Shown piece by piece: positions 24,171-35,090 of a stretch of DNA of 64,000 nucleotides. Under the pieces are notes generated by a model, which was not told the origin of the DNA, made no database searches, and saw nothing but the letters and a program-made list of their open reading frames with translations. Position 1 is the first letter of the stretch. The number at the start of each line of letters is the position of its first letter. The position numbers and the translations under genes are program-made. The DNA comes from FEN-1219 sp963817615 (GTDB taxonomy: Bacteria; Pseudomonadota; Gammaproteobacteria; Steroidobacterales; Rariloculaceae), in the NCBI GenBank assembly GCA_963817615.1, contig CAWFPH010000003.1, forward strand, positions 1,426,001-1,490,000. Reading direction: 5' to 3'.

Positions 24171-25217
24171 GTGACCAATCGAGCGATTACGGCCGAAGCG
24201 AAGCTCGAGCATTTGCTTCGCACGGATTCCTTCGCGGACGCGCCGGCGAGCGTCGAAGTCGTCGAGACGCATTTCGCGTGGGTATTCCTGTCGCGGCGCT
24301 TCGTCTACAAGATGAAGAAGCCGATCCGCTTCCGCGACTTCGATTTCACGACGCTTGCGGCGCGCCGCGCCGATTGCGAGCTCGAGCTGGCGCTCAATCG
24401 GCGGCTGGCCGAGGAGGTCTACATCGCAATCGTGCCGCTCGCGATCGCCGGTCCCGGTTTCGAGCTCGAGGGCTCCGGCGAGCCGGTCGAATGGCTCGTG
24501 AAGATGCATCGTTTGCCGCGCGAGCGGTTCCTCGACGCGGCTATGCGCAGCCGCACGGTCGAGGACGCCGCGCTCGCGCGCGTCGTCGACAAGCTCTGTG
24601 AGTTCTACGCGCGCTCCGCTCGCGCAGCCTGGACCGGCCCGTTGTACCGCCAGGTGCTCGCGCGCCGTGCGCGCGAGCACGCGGCCGAGCTCGCGTCACC
24701 CGATCTCGGATTCGACCGCAAGCAAGTCCGAGCAATCGCGGCCGCTCAACTGCGGTTCATCCACGCGCAAGCGGCCGCGCTCGATGCTCGGATCGCGGCA
24801 GGTCGGGTCGTGGACGCGCACGGCGACCTCAGGCCCGAGCACGTGCTGCTCGCCGACCCGCCGCAGATCATCGACTGCCTCGAGTTCTCGGCCGAGCTCA
24901 GGCTGCTCGACGGCGCGGCGGAGATCGGTTTTCTGGCACTCGAGTGCGCGCGGCTCGGCGCACCGAGCGTCGGGGCACGGCTCGAGACGCTCTACCGGCA
25001 ACGCTGCGGCGACGACGTGGACACTACGCTCGCGCGTTTCTACCGCAGCCTGCATGCGGTCGACCGCGCGCTCCTCGCGGCGCTGCGTCTGCGGGAGGAG
25101 CCGGCGCCGCACGCGGCAGCCGCGTGGCGCGAGCGCGCACGCTGGTACCTCGACGCGGCAGAAGCCGCCGTCACTCGCCCGGACGCGCGCGAGCGCACGC
25201 CGCCGGCGCCGCCATAG
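24171..25217 (+). CDS. Aminoglycoside-phosphotransferase-like kinase
   Basis: 348 residues from GTG 24171. Kinase-type blocks: VETHFAWVFLSRRFVYKMKKPIRFRDFDFTTLAARR (N-lobe with Lys), HGDLRPEHVLL (catalytic loop, near residue 222) and IIDCLEFS (metal-binding Asp). It matches the N-terminal half of the bifunctional proteins of about 520 residues that add a C-terminal P-loop kinase; that half is absent here. Substrate unknown. A TATACA box (24132) lies 62 bp after a degenerate TACGG element (24070). Confidence 0.8.
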   Translation: MTNRAITAEAKLEHLLRTDSFADAPASVEVVETHFAWVFLSRRFVYKMKKPIRFRDFDFTTLAARRADCELELALNRRLAEEVYIAIVPLAIAGPGFELEGSGEPVEWLVKMHRLPRERFLDAAMRSRTVEDAALARVVDKLCEFYARSARAAWTGPLYRQVLARRAREHAAELASPDLGFDRKQVRAIAAAQLRFIHAQAAALDARIAAGRVVDAHGDLRPEHVLLADPPQIIDCLEFSAELRLLDGAAEIGFLALECARLGAPSVGARLETLYRQRCGDDVDTTLARFYRSLHAVDRALLAALRLREEPAPHAAAAWRERARWYLDAAEAAVTRPDARERTPPAPP

Positions 25218-25276
25218 CGGGTGCGCGACAACCGCGAGCCGGCGCCGGTTGACGGGAACGGCCGCCGTTGAGGACG

Positions 25277-26623
25277 ATGGCCGCCATGCGGCGCGACGTC
25301 GACACGAGTGCCCTGCTCACCGACCTCTACCAGCTCACGATGCTGCAAGGCTACGTCGCGCACGGCATGGGCGAGACGGCCGTGTTCGAGCTGTTCGTCC
25401 GTAAGCTGCCGGCCACGCGCAACTTCCTGCTCGCGGCCGGGCTCGAGCAGGCCATCGAATATCTGCGCGCGTTGCGATTCTCGGACTCGGACATTGACGC
25501 GCTGCGAGCGACCGGGCTGTTCAGCGAAAAGTTCCTCGAGTGGCTCTGCGGCTGGCGCTTCACCGGCGACGTCGAGGCACTGCCGGAAGGCACGGCGTTC
25601 TTCCCGAACGAGCCCGTGCTACGCGTGACGGCGCCGTTGCCCGAGGCGCAGCTCGTCGAGAGCCGCTTGATCAATCTCGTCCACTTCCAGACCATGATCG
25701 CGTCGAAGGCCGCGCGTTGCGTGCTCGCGGCGCCGGGCAAGACGCTCGTCGATTTCGGCATGCGCCGTGCGCACGGCGCGGAGGCCGCGCTGCTCGCCGC
25801 ACGAGCAAGCTACATCGCCGGCTTCGCGGGCTCGTCGAACGTGCAGGCCGCGCCGCTCTTCGGGATTCCGATTTTCGGCACGATGGCGCATTCGTTCGTC
25901 GAGGCGAATGCCACCGAGAGCGAAGCGTTCGAACGTTTCGTGTCGGCACACCGCGGTGCAATCGTGCTGTTGATCGATACGTACGACACCGAGGCCGGGG
26001 CGCGGCGCGTCGTCGAGCTCGCCAAGCGGCTGGGCGAGCGCCGCATCGACGGCGTGCGCCTCGACAGCGGCGACTTGGATGTGCTCTCGCGCCGCGTGCG
26101 GCAGATCTTCGACGCGGCGGGGTTGCGCGGCATTACGGTGTTCGCGAGCGGCAGCCTCGACGAACGGCGCGTGCGCGCGCTCGTCGCCGACGGCGCCCCG
26201 ATCGACGGATTCGGCATCGGCACGAGCTTGGACGTCTCCGAAGACGCGCCGTCGCTCGACTTCGTCTACAAGCTCGAGGAATACGCGGGCATCGCGCGGC
26301 GCAAGCGCTCCGCGGGCAAGGCCACTTGGCCGGGCGCGAAGCAGATCTATCGCCGCCAACGTGCCGACGGGCGTCTCGACCATGACGCACTGACCACGCA
26401 CGACGACCGCCTGGACGGCGAGCCGCTGCTGGTGCCGGTGCTGCGCGGCGGCGAGCCCGTCGCGCCGGCGCCTTCGCTCGCAATCGTTCGCGAACGCGCG
26501 CGAGCGCAGCTCGCGCTGCTGCCCGACGAGCTGCGCTCGCTCGAGCCGCGCGCGCCCTACCGCGTGGAGGTCTCGGCCGCGCTCGAGGCGCTCACGCGAC
26601 GTGTCGACGAGCGGTTTCGATGA
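25277..26623 (+). CDS. pncB: Nicotinate phosphoribosyltransferase
   Basis: About 448 residues. Converts nicotinate and PRPP to nicotinate mononucleotide. Family blocks: LLTDLYQLTMLQGYVAHGM at the N-terminus, FPNEPVLRVTAPLPEAQLVESRLIN, DFGMRRAHGAEAALLAARASYIAGFAGSSN, GTMAHSFV and VRLDSGDL. ATG 25277 is preferred; ATG 25286 and TTG 25268 are alternatives. The 3' end overlaps pncA by 4 nt (ATGA), giving a coupled NAD-salvage pair fed by the prs gene nearby. Confidence 0.92.
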   Translation: MAAMRRDVDTSALLTDLYQLTMLQGYVAHGMGETAVFELFVRKLPATRNFLLAAGLEQAIEYLRALRFSDSDIDALRATGLFSEKFLEWLCGWRFTGDVEALPEGTAFFPNEPVLRVTAPLPEAQLVESRLINLVHFQTMIASKAARCVLAAPGKTLVDFGMRRAHGAEAALLAARASYIAGFAGSSNVQAAPLFGIPIFGTMAHSFVEANATESEAFERFVSAHRGAIVLLIDTYDTEAGARRVVELAKRLGERRIDGVRLDSGDLDVLSRRVRQIFDAAGLRGITVFASGSLDERRVRALVADGAPIDGFGIGTSLDVSEDAPSLDFVYKLEEYAGIARRKRSAGKATWPGAKQIYRRQRADGRLDHDALTTHDDRLDGEPLLVPVLRGGEPVAPAPSLAIVRERARAQLALLPDELRSLEPRAPYRVEVSAALEALTRRVDERFR

Positions 26624-27264
26624 GCATGCATGCAGCGGCCGCCGCGTTGCTCGTCGTCGACGTGCAGGTGGACTTCCTGCCGGGCGGCGCGCTCGCGGTC
26701 GGCGGCGGCGACGAGATCATCCGGCCGCTCGCCGCGCTGCTCGCGCGCGGCGCGTTTCGCGATGTCGTGGCGACGCAGGATTGGCACCCGCCCGGACACG
26801 CCTCCTTCGCGAGCGCGCATCCCGGCACCCGGCCGTTCGAGACCATTACGCTCCATGACGAGCCGCAGGTGCTGTGGCCGGATCACTGCGTTGCAGGCTC
26901 GCCGGGCGCCGCACTCGCGTCGGGCCTCCCGTGGGAACGGGTGCGTGCAATCGTCCGCAAGGGCACCGACCCCGAGGTCGATTCCTACAGCGGCTTTCGC
27001 AACAACTGGAACGCCGCCCACGAGCGGCCCGCAACCGGTCTCGCCGGCTATCTGCGCGACTGCGGCATTGCCGTCGTCTATGTCTGCGGACTCGCGCGCG
27101 ACTTCTGCGTGCAATGGACCGCGCTCGACGCGGCGGCCGCCGGATTCGCGACGACCGTGATTTGGGATTTGACGCGACCCGTCGACCCTGCGAGCGATGC
27201 GGCCGTGCGCGACGCCTTCGCGCAGGGCGACGTCAGGGTAATCGACTCGTCGAGCTTGCGTTGA
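26620..27264 (+). CDS. pncA: Nicotinamidase
   Basis: 214 residues. Cysteine hydrolase that deamidates nicotinamide to nicotinate, the substrate of the preceding gene. Visible: LLVVDVQVDFLPGGALAV (catalytic Asp14), TQDWHPPGHASFASAHPG (metal site), VRKGTDPEVDSYSGF (catalytic Lys) and VCGLARDFCVQWTALDA (nucleophile Cys). ATG overlaps the pncB stop. Normal length. Confidence 0.94.
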   Translation: MSMHAAAAALLVVDVQVDFLPGGALAVGGGDEIIRPLAALLARGAFRDVVATQDWHPPGHASFASAHPGTRPFETITLHDEPQVLWPDHCVAGSPGAALASGLPWERVRAIVRKGTDPEVDSYSGFRNNWNAAHERPATGLAGYLRDCGIAVVYVCGLARDFCVQWTALDAAAAGFATTVIWDLTRPVDPASDAAVRDAFAQGDVRVIDSSSLR

Positions 27265-27292
27265 CGCGCGCTTCGCCCGCCGCGACGTCAGA

Positions 27293-27802
27293 TCATCGAT
27301 GCGCGATCGCGGACGTTCGCGGCTCGATCTTCTCGATTTCGATCTCGGGATGGCGGCTATTGACGAGCTGCTCGATCTCCCGGACTCGCGCCGCCGGAAC
27401 GTCGACCATCACCAGCACGTGCCCGGCGCCGATCGCAGCTTCGAATTCGGTCAAGCGTGAGTTCGGGAAGCCCGCCCCGGCCATCGCCGCGAGCAACGCG
27501 TTCAAGCCGGCTCCGATCAGGCCGAAGAGCAGCACGGCGCCGCCGCCGAACACCGCACCGGCAACACGCATCGCGACGAGGCCTCCGATAACCCCCACGG
27601 CGCCGCCCAGCGCAGCGCCGCGCTCGAGCTGCGGATAGAAGTCCGATTTCTGGATATCGCCTGCATCCGGCAAGTCGCCAAGCTCCGTATCCTCGCTCGC
27701 GACCACATAGATGTCGGCATCCTTGATGCCCTGACCACGAAGCTCATCGACCACGCCGTGGGCGTTCGCAACGTTCGGCAGGAGAAAGCACAAGCGCTTC
27801 AT
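27293..27802 (-). CDS. DUF1269-like membrane protein
   Basis: 169 residues. A short N-terminal domain (MKRLCFLLPNVANAHGVVDELRGQGIKDADIYVVAS), a central hydrophobic glycine-rich hairpin (GAALGGAVGVIGGLVAMRVAGAVFGGGAVLLFGLIGAGLNALLAAMAGAGF, about 71-122), and a C-terminal domain (HVLVMVDVPAARVREIEQLVNSRHPEIEIEKIEP). GGAG precedes ATG 27802. Probably inner-membrane, function unknown. An operator and -10 box TTATAT lie upstream. Confidence 0.78.
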   Translation of the reverse strand: MKRLCFLLPNVANAHGVVDELRGQGIKDADIYVVASEDTELGDLPDAGDIQKSDFYPQLERGAALGGAVGVIGGLVAMRVAGAVFGGGAVLLFGLIGAGLNALLAAMAGAGFPNSRLTEFEAAIGAGHVLVMVDVPAARVREIEQLVNSRHPEIEIEKIEPRTSAIAHR

Positions 27803-27856
27803 GATGATCTCCGGTGCGCCGCTCGCGAAACCTCGTTCTCGGAGCCGCGAGGCCCA

Positions 27857-27891
27857 ATATAAGGACCCGTAGCGAACTGGAGCCATCCGTA
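27857..27891 (-). promoter_or_regulatory. FixJ-type operator and promoter of the DUF1269 gene
   Basis: Minus strand TACGGATGGCTCCAG (27891-27877), then TTATAT (27862-27857) 29 bp after the first T. The element and spacing match the hsp20 site (TACGGATGGCTCCGG) over 14 of 15 positions. Confidence 0.58.
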
Positions 27892-28411
27892 CATGCCGCA
27901 GCAGCGACGAGCTCGAAACCGTGGGCGCACGCGCGCCCGTCTGCGCGCATTCACGATTCTGAGCTGCGCTCCCAAGAACTGTGCGCCGAAGAGCGCGCGG
28001 GGACCCTGCCTAAAGCCTCGTTTCCGCGTCCGCGCGCGGGACGCCGTAGTGGTGCACGCCGAACAGGAAGTTCAAAGCGGGCATGGCCTGCGCCGGGGTG
28101 ACTTTGCCGAGCTCGTGAGCCTGCTGCGCGGCTGCTCGGCAGGCCTCCGCATGATGATCGCCGTCCATTGATCTATCGGTCCGTGGATTCACGGGCGATC
28201 GCTGCAAGACCTGTGCCGGCCCACCGCAAGCCCTCGATGAACCGCACCGTGCACTCCGGCCGTCGGCAACCCAGCCCTTGCAACCAGCTCCGCGTACGCG
28301 TCGTCCACCGTGCCAGTGGCCCGGCGCGGCGCCGCGACTTCGGCTTCCACCTATCTCGTGCTTTGCGCGCAATAATCGGAGTCGGTAGGAGCCATCCGCG
28401 GAGAGCAAGGC
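27892..28411. other. Gene-poor region upstream of ald
   Basis: About 520 nt. The only protein-like frame is the minus-strand small ORF at 28010-28168. TATCTC (28352) and AATAAT (28371) are possible -10 boxes for ald, but no operator copy is correctly spaced from them. No RNA gene recognised. Confidence 0.4.
28010..28168 (-). CDS. Possible 52-residue protein of unknown function
   Basis: Reads MDGDHHAEACRAAAQQAHELGKVTPAQAMPALNFLFGVHHYGVPRADAETRL from ATG 28168. Codon third positions are GC-rich like real genes here, and the composition (amphipathic helices, FLFGVHHYG) looks protein-like. There is no clear ribosome binding site; a GTG 24 nt upstream is an alternative start. It may be an intact small protein or the tail of a decayed gene. 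Confidence 0.4.
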   Translation of the reverse strand: MDGDHHAEACRAAAQQAHELGKVTPAQAMPALNFLFGVHHYGVPRADAETRL

Positions 28412-29518
28412 GTGATCGTCGGAGTGCCCAAGGAGACCAAGGACAACGAGAATCGAGTGGGCCTCACGCCGGCCGGCGCCGCCGCGCTCGTCGCGGACGG
28501 CCACGAGGTGATCGTCGAGCATGGAGCGGGCGCGGGCTGCGGCTTTCCCGACGACGACTTCGCGCAGAACGGCGCACGCCTCGGCGACACGGCCGACGCC
28601 TGGGGCGGCGACCTCGTCGTGAAAGTCAAGGAGCCGCTCGAGCCGGAATATCGGCGCCTCGCCGGTCAAATCGTATTCACGTATTTCCATCTCGCCGGTG
28701 CACCGCGCGGGTTGACGGACGCGCTGCTCACAAGCCGCACGACGGCCGTCGCCTACGAGACGATCGAGGACGCGCGGGGGCGGCTACCGCTGCTCGCGCC
28801 GATGAGCGCCGTAGCCGGCAGCATGGCGCCGCTGATGGGCGCGTACTACCTCGCGAGGTTCAACGGCGGCCGCGGCACGCTGCTCGGGACGTTGCTCGGC
28901 GAGCCGCACGGCAAGGTTGCAATCGTCGGCGATGGGGTGGTCGGCGCGCACGCGTGCCGAGTCGCAAGCGCGCTCGGGGCACGCGTCATCGTGTTCGGCT
29001 TGACGCCCGAGCGTGCAGCCGAATTCGAGCAAACGCCGCGCGTCACGTACCTGCAATCGACGCCGCAGGCACTGCTCGAGCATGTCGCCGATATCGACCT
29101 GCTCGTGGGCGCCGTGTTGCGCGCGGGCGCTCGCGCGCCGCACGTCGTGACGGAGGCGATGGTGCAGCGCATGCCGCAGGGCGCCGTGATCGTCGACGTG
29201 AGCATCGACCAAGGCGGCTGCGTGGAAACGTCCCGGCCCACGACGCATTCCGATCCCGTGTTCGTCGCGCACGGCGTCACGCACTACTGCGTGACGAACA
29301 TGCCGGGCGCATATCCGCGCACGTCGACGCTCGCGCTCACGGCCGCCACGCTGCCCTACGTGCGCAAGCTCGCGGCTCGCGGCATCGCCGCAATGCGCGA
29401 CGACGCAGGCTTTGCGAAAGGCGTCAACGCCTACGACGGCACGATCATCCATCCCGCCGTCGCTGCCGCGCTCGGCTTGCCGTCGCGGAGCCTCGAAACG
29501 GCGCTCGGCCCGCGCTAA
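28412..29518 (+). CDS. ald: Alanine dehydrogenase
   Basis: 368 residues from GTG 28412 with GGAGAG upstream. Starts IVGVPKETKDNENRVGLTPAGAAAL and contains the substrate-site KVKEPLEPEY, LLAPMSAVAGSMAPLMGA, the NAD-binding KVAIVGDGVVGAHACRVASALGA (about 170-192) and DVSIDQGGCVETSRPTTHSDP. Interconverts pyruvate and alanine with NADH. It is induced under low oxygen in mycobacteria, which fits the island theme. Convergent with the small HMA-like gene. Confidence 0.93.
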   Translation: MIVGVPKETKDNENRVGLTPAGAAALVADGHEVIVEHGAGAGCGFPDDDFAQNGARLGDTADAWGGDLVVKVKEPLEPEYRRLAGQIVFTYFHLAGAPRGLTDALLTSRTTAVAYETIEDARGRLPLLAPMSAVAGSMAPLMGAYYLARFNGGRGTLLGTLLGEPHGKVAIVGDGVVGAHACRVASALGARVIVFGLTPERAAEFEQTPRVTYLQSTPQALLEHVADIDLLVGAVLRAGARAPHVVTEAMVQRMPQGAVIVDVSIDQGGCVETSRPTTHSDPVFVAHGVTHYCVTNMPGAYPRTSTLALTAATLPYVRKLAARGIAAMRDDAGFAKGVNAYDGTIIHPAVAAALGLPSRSLETALGPR

Positions 29519-29543
29519 CCGCGCGAACGTCCCTCGAATCCCA

Positions 29544-29858
29544 TCAAGTGCCGAGTCGGTCGAGCAGTTGCACCGCTCGAACCGGTACTCCGCAGAACCC
29601 CAGGAAGTCTCGCAAACCCCTCGGGTTCGCAGCGTCTGCGTCGTATTCGACGACGAGTCGTCGCGGGTCGCGTGGCCGGTAGCAGGCCGTTTCGATGCCG
29701 CGCTTCTCGAGTAGCCGGGCGACGAGCCAATCGCGTTCGAGCGGATTCAGACTTCCGCGCAGCGCGAACTCGGCCTTTCTCAAGTCGCGCACCTGGCTTG
29801 CGAGCGAGCCCGGGCCCGCGTGGGCCGGGCCATACGTGCTTTCGGCCAAGATTTGCAT
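29544..29858 (-). CDS. Small HMA-fold-like protein, copy 1
   Basis: 104 residues, ATG 29858. The C-terminal 70 residues (NPLERDWLVARLLEKRGIETACYRPRDPRRLVVEYDADAANPRGLRDFLGFCGV) are homologous to the protein at 35164 and have the beta-alpha-beta pattern of heavy-metal-associated domains, but without the C-x-x-C metal site. Role unknown; protein-protein regulation or a non-metal ligand is possible. Divergent from the BON gene with a shared operator region. Confidence 0.72.
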   Translation of the reverse strand: MQILAESTYGPAHAGPGSLASQVRDLRKAEFALRGSLNPLERDWLVARLLEKRGIETACYRPRDPRRLVVEYDADAANPRGLRDFLGFCGVPVRAVQLLDRLGT

Positions 29859-29895
29859 CTCCCACCCCCTTTCGACGTCCCGGAGACGCCATAGC

Positions 29896-30003
29896 ATCGT
29901 CGGTGACGGGCGCCGGAAAAGCTCGTAGAAATACGTACATCCTCGCGGCCGGCAAGCATACGTACAACTTCGTATCCGCTGCTCGTGCCGCACGACATAC
30001 GCT
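29896..30003. promoter_or_regulatory. Two FixJ-type operators between the HMA-like and BON genes
   Basis: Minus strand: TACGTATTTCTACGAG (29937-29922) with GATGCT/TGCTAT 39-41 bp on (29898-29891), facing the HMA-like gene. Plus strand: TACGTACAACTTCGTA (29959-29974) with TACGCT exactly 39 bp on (29998-30003), facing the BON gene. The two cores are 22 bp apart. Confidence 0.55.
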
Positions 30004-30050
30004 GCGGCAAGGTGGACGCGGCGCCGCCGCGGCCCTTGAGGAGCCAATCC

Positions 30051-30713
30051 ATGAAAACCGATGATCAATTGCGCAACGACGTGCTCGCCGAGCTGCGCTG
30101 GGACCCGCGCGTACGCGGCAACGAAATCGGCGTGATCGTGAAGAACGGTGCCGTCACGCTGACCGGCATCGTCGAAACCTATGCCGAGAAGCTCGCGGCC
30201 GAGCGCGCGACTCAGCGCGTCGACGGCGTCCGCGCAATCGCCGCCGACATCGAGGTCAAGCTGCCCGAGCAGCTGCGCACGACCGACGAGGGGCTCGCCG
30301 AGCAGATCGCGCTCGTGCTCACGTGGAACAGCATGCTGCGCAACACCGCGATCCAAGCCCAAGTCCAGAACGGCTACGTCACGCTGACGGGCGAAGTCGA
30401 CGCGCTCTATCAAAAGGAAACGGCCGCACGCCTCGTGGGCGAGCTGCACGGCGTGGCCGGCGTGCTCGATCGCGTCGTCGTGCGCGCGAAGCACGCCGCG
30501 ATCGAGCCGCATGACGTCCAGAAGCGAATTATCAGCGCGCTGCACAGGCATGCGACGCTCGAAGCCTCGCGGATTGCAGTCAGCGTCAAGGACGGCCGCG
30601 TGACGCTCGAAGGCACGATCGACGGCTTTCACGAACGCGAGCTGATCGAAGCGGCCGTTCGCGCGACGGCGGGCGTGCGTCAGGTCGTCGACAATCTGAC
30701 CGTCAGGGGCTGA
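30051..30713 (+). CDS. Triple-BON-domain protein
   Basis: 220 residues with three BON repeats (about 6-75, 83-150, 155-219), each with a V-x-N/D-G-x-V-T-L-x-G core: VKNGAVTLTGIVETYAEKLAAE, VQNGYVTLTGEVDALYQKETAA and VKDGRVTLEGTIDGFHERELIE. No signal peptide, so it is probably cytoplasmic, unlike OsmY. GAGGAG precedes ATG 30051. BON proteins bind phospholipid or stabilise envelopes; typical of stress islands. Confidence 0.88.
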   Translation: MKTDDQLRNDVLAELRWDPRVRGNEIGVIVKNGAVTLTGIVETYAEKLAAERATQRVDGVRAIAADIEVKLPEQLRTTDEGLAEQIALVLTWNSMLRNTAIQAQVQNGYVTLTGEVDALYQKETAARLVGELHGVAGVLDRVVVRAKHAAIEPHDVQKRIISALHRHATLEASRIAVSVKDGRVTLEGTIDGFHERELIEAAVRATAGVRQVVDNLTVRG

Positions 30714-32168
30714 CCGCCTCGCAGACGTCGGGCTCGCCGCGCGGCCGCGGACCCGGCCATTCCAAGTCCGGGGCGGCGAGCACGGCGAGGTTCGTGGACA
30801 ACACGAACGCCCCGAGGCCGCGGCCGAAACCGACTTCGGCGAAAGTGGCCGCGTAACCGTGCTCCGGCCGCGGAATCTCGAACGCGACGGTGTACCGCCC
30901 TTTCTTGGGCTCGCCCGACGACCAGCGGGCGTCACGGAAGTCGCGGTCGGCCGAGGCGGCGGACCACAGCTTCACGGTCCGCGGCGCGGGCTCGGACCGC
31001 ACGCAAAGCCGCGCACCGGACTCGCCGTAGATGTACTCCCAATGCAGACGCGGCAGCGGCCGCCCGCCGCGCGCCGCGTCCTCGAGCGCGCGCAGCCCGC
31101 GAAAGACCGGGCCGTAGTGATCGATGCCGTGCGGCTCGTTCGGCACGTACAGCAGATACTTCGGGCCCCGCAGGTCGTCCCAGTAGAGATTCGCGGAGTC
31201 GAGCGGAAAGTAGGCGTCGTTGGTCGCGACGACGATCAGCTTCGGCTGCGTAATGGCGCTGCGGTAACTCCACGGATCGACGATTTGCCTGAGCGCGCCG
31301 CCCTCCTCGCCGCTCAGGATTTGCGGCAAGTTCAGGTCCGTGTACGGGCGGATCTCCTCCGACGGCGCACCGAACACGTCGGTCTGATGCGGAAAGTGCC
31401 GCTGCATGTTCAGCACGTCGATCACGGCCGGCGCGAGCGCGATCACGCGCGGCTCGACCGCAGCCGTGAGCCAAGTGGTCCAGCCGCGTTTCGAGCCGCC
31501 GAACACCGTGAACTTCGTGATGCCGCCGCCCCACTCCGCGCGAGCGGCGGCATCCGTAGCATCCATCGCGCGCACCGTGGCCTTCACCATCGGCAGCAGC
31601 AACGGCCACTCGGGATCGCCGGTCTTCAGGTACTCGTCGAAGCTGTGCGCGATCAGCTTGTCCTCGGTCAGGCCGAACAACGGTTGAAACGGGACCTGGC
31701 CGAGCACCGCAACGGTGGTGTGCAGCAGCCTCGCGAGCCCCACGAGCAACTCGCCGTCTTCCGGCAGCGCGGCGTCGTCTGCGGGCGGGGAATCGTAGCT
31801 GTCGCGCCAGCGCCCGCCGCCGACGATCAAGAGCGCCTGCTCGGGCGCGCTGACGCGGCTCGGCCGGATCAGCACGAGCTGGTGTTTCCAGAGAACGCCC
31901 TGCCAGGTCTGCGACTCGACGTGCAATTCGATCACTTCGGCGCCCTTCGCGCGGTAGCGCGCGTGCACCTGCCACGAGTAGGTCTGATCCGGCTTTGCGA
32001 CGTAGCGTGCGAGCGCTTCGCTCGGTGCGGGGACCGCAGCTCGCGCACCTTCCGTTTGCGCCTGCGCGCCGCCGGCGCCAACGGCCGCGGCCACGAGTAT
32101 GGCGTACGCGACCCGGCGCACCGCACGGCATGCGGAGGAATACGGTGCGCCGCTCACGCCGGGAGACC

Positions 32169-32172
<4 letters not shown>
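30703..32172 (-). CDS. PhoPQ-activated pathogenicity-related (PqaA) family protein
   Basis: 489 residues. Signal peptide (about 18-38, ending AGGAQA), then an alpha/beta-hydrolase-like domain: QALLIVGGGRWRDS, VFGGSKRGWTTWLTAAVEPRVIALAPAVIDVLNM (nucleophile-elbow-like GGSKRG), QILSGEEGGALRQIVDPWSY and LIVVATNDAYFPLDSANLYWDDLRGPKYLLYVPNEPHGI. This matches the PqaA family of Salmonella. Periplasmic, substrate unknown. ATG 32172 overlaps the ftsH stop by 4 nt. Its 3' end overlaps the convergent BON gene by 11 nt. Confidence 0.87.
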
Positions 32173-34052
<1,880 letters not shown>

Positions 34053-34099
34053 GCTGTCCGCCTAGAGCCGCCGGTGCCTAGGCGCGCACAACGGCCCAA

Positions 34100-34987
34100 C
34101 TACCGGCGCTCGGTAGGCGCCCCGGGCTTCACGACGAGCACGTCCGCGCGGCTCTCGTGCAGCACCCGCTCGGCCGTGTGCCCGACCACGAGCTCCGCGA
34201 ACCGGCCCCGTGCGAGCGCGCCCATCACGACGAGATCGGCGTCGCCGCTCTCGATCAGCGCGTGCAGCACCGAATGCGGAGCACCCGCGACGATCCTCAC
34301 GGCCGACGCGGGCAGACCGGCCGCCGCGACCAGCTCGCGGACCGCCCGTTCGTGCGCGCCGCCCGCGGACGGCGCCATCGCGCTCGCGAGGTCCGCACCG
34401 AGGTGACCGACCGGAGCGTAGCAGTGCAGCACGGTGAGCTTCGCGCCGGTCTCGCCCGCGAGCGCAGCCGCGTCTGCGAGGATCGCCGCGTCGAGATCGG
34501 CCGGCTTCGCGTGCGCATGGAACGGATCCACCGCGGCCACGACGTTGCGGTACTTCGCAACACCATCGCTCTTCACGACGAGCACGGGCGCGGGTGACGC
34601 GAGGACGAGCTGCCATTCGCTGTGCGCGAGGCCGCGGTCCGCACCGTGGGCGGCCGCGAACACGAATAGATCCGCCGCGCTCGCGCCGATCTCCTTCGCA
34701 ACGGCCGCATGCAGCGGATGGCCCCAGACGGCGTTCGCGCTCGCGCGCACGCCGCGCGCTTCGACCGAGCTCGCGAGCACGTCGGCACGCTCGCGCCGCT
34801 CGCGCAGCACGCGGCTGCGCAGGGGCTCGTAGATCGCCGTGTTGCCCATGTAGCCTTCGAGGGCGGGCTCGTAGACGACGTCGAACACCTCGATCTCCCC
34901 GGCGTCGTCCACGCTCGCGAGCGCGCGGCGCAAGGAAGGCTGGTCGGAATCGCCGTTCGCGGCGAGCACGAGGACTTTCTTGAACAT
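34100..34987 (-). CDS. Tandem-domain universal stress protein
   Basis: 295 residues from ATG 34987 (MFKKVLVLAANGDSDQPSLRR). Two Usp domains; the second carries VMGALARGRFAELVVGHTAERVLHESRADVLVVK. The promoter geometry (TAGAAT at 35000-34995) puts the transcription start within 1-2 nt of the ATG, predicting a leaderless mRNA. The track to 35029 would put the start upstream of the promoter. Heads the Usp-ftsH-pqaA operon. Confidence 0.9.
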   Translation of the reverse strand: MFKKVLVLAANGDSDQPSLRRALASVDDAGEIEVFDVVYEPALEGYMGNTAIYEPLRSRVLRERRERADVLASSVEARGVRASANAVWGHPLHAAVAKEIGASAADLFVFAAAHGADRGLAHSEWQLVLASPAPVLVVKSDGVAKYRNVVAAVDPFHAHAKPADLDAAILADAAALAGETGAKLTVLHCYAPVGHLGADLASAMAPSAGGAHERAVRELVAAAGLPASAVRIVAGAPHSVLHALIESGDADLVVMGALARGRFAELVVGHTAERVLHESRADVLVVKPGAPTERR

Positions 34988-34994
34988 GGCCCAA

Positions 34995-35038
34995 ATTCTA
35001 AGGATTACCGGTGGCTGCAGCATCCGCACTAGTACGTA
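34995..35038 (-). promoter_or_regulatory. FixJ-type operator and leaderless promoter of the Usp-ftsH operon
   Basis: Minus strand TACGTACTAGTGCGGA (35038-35023), then TAGAAT (35000-34995) 38 bp on. ATG 34987 lies 8 nt after the hexamer. Confidence 0.55.
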
Positions 35039-35090
35039 TCCGCGCCGCTCTCGCCCGCACGGGATCGCGAGGCGGTTGCGTTACGGTACG

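Noticed and set aside
28412..28414. Operator search before ald
   Set aside because: TACGCGTCGTCCACC (28295) lacks a correctly spaced -10, so I do not include ald in the regulon.
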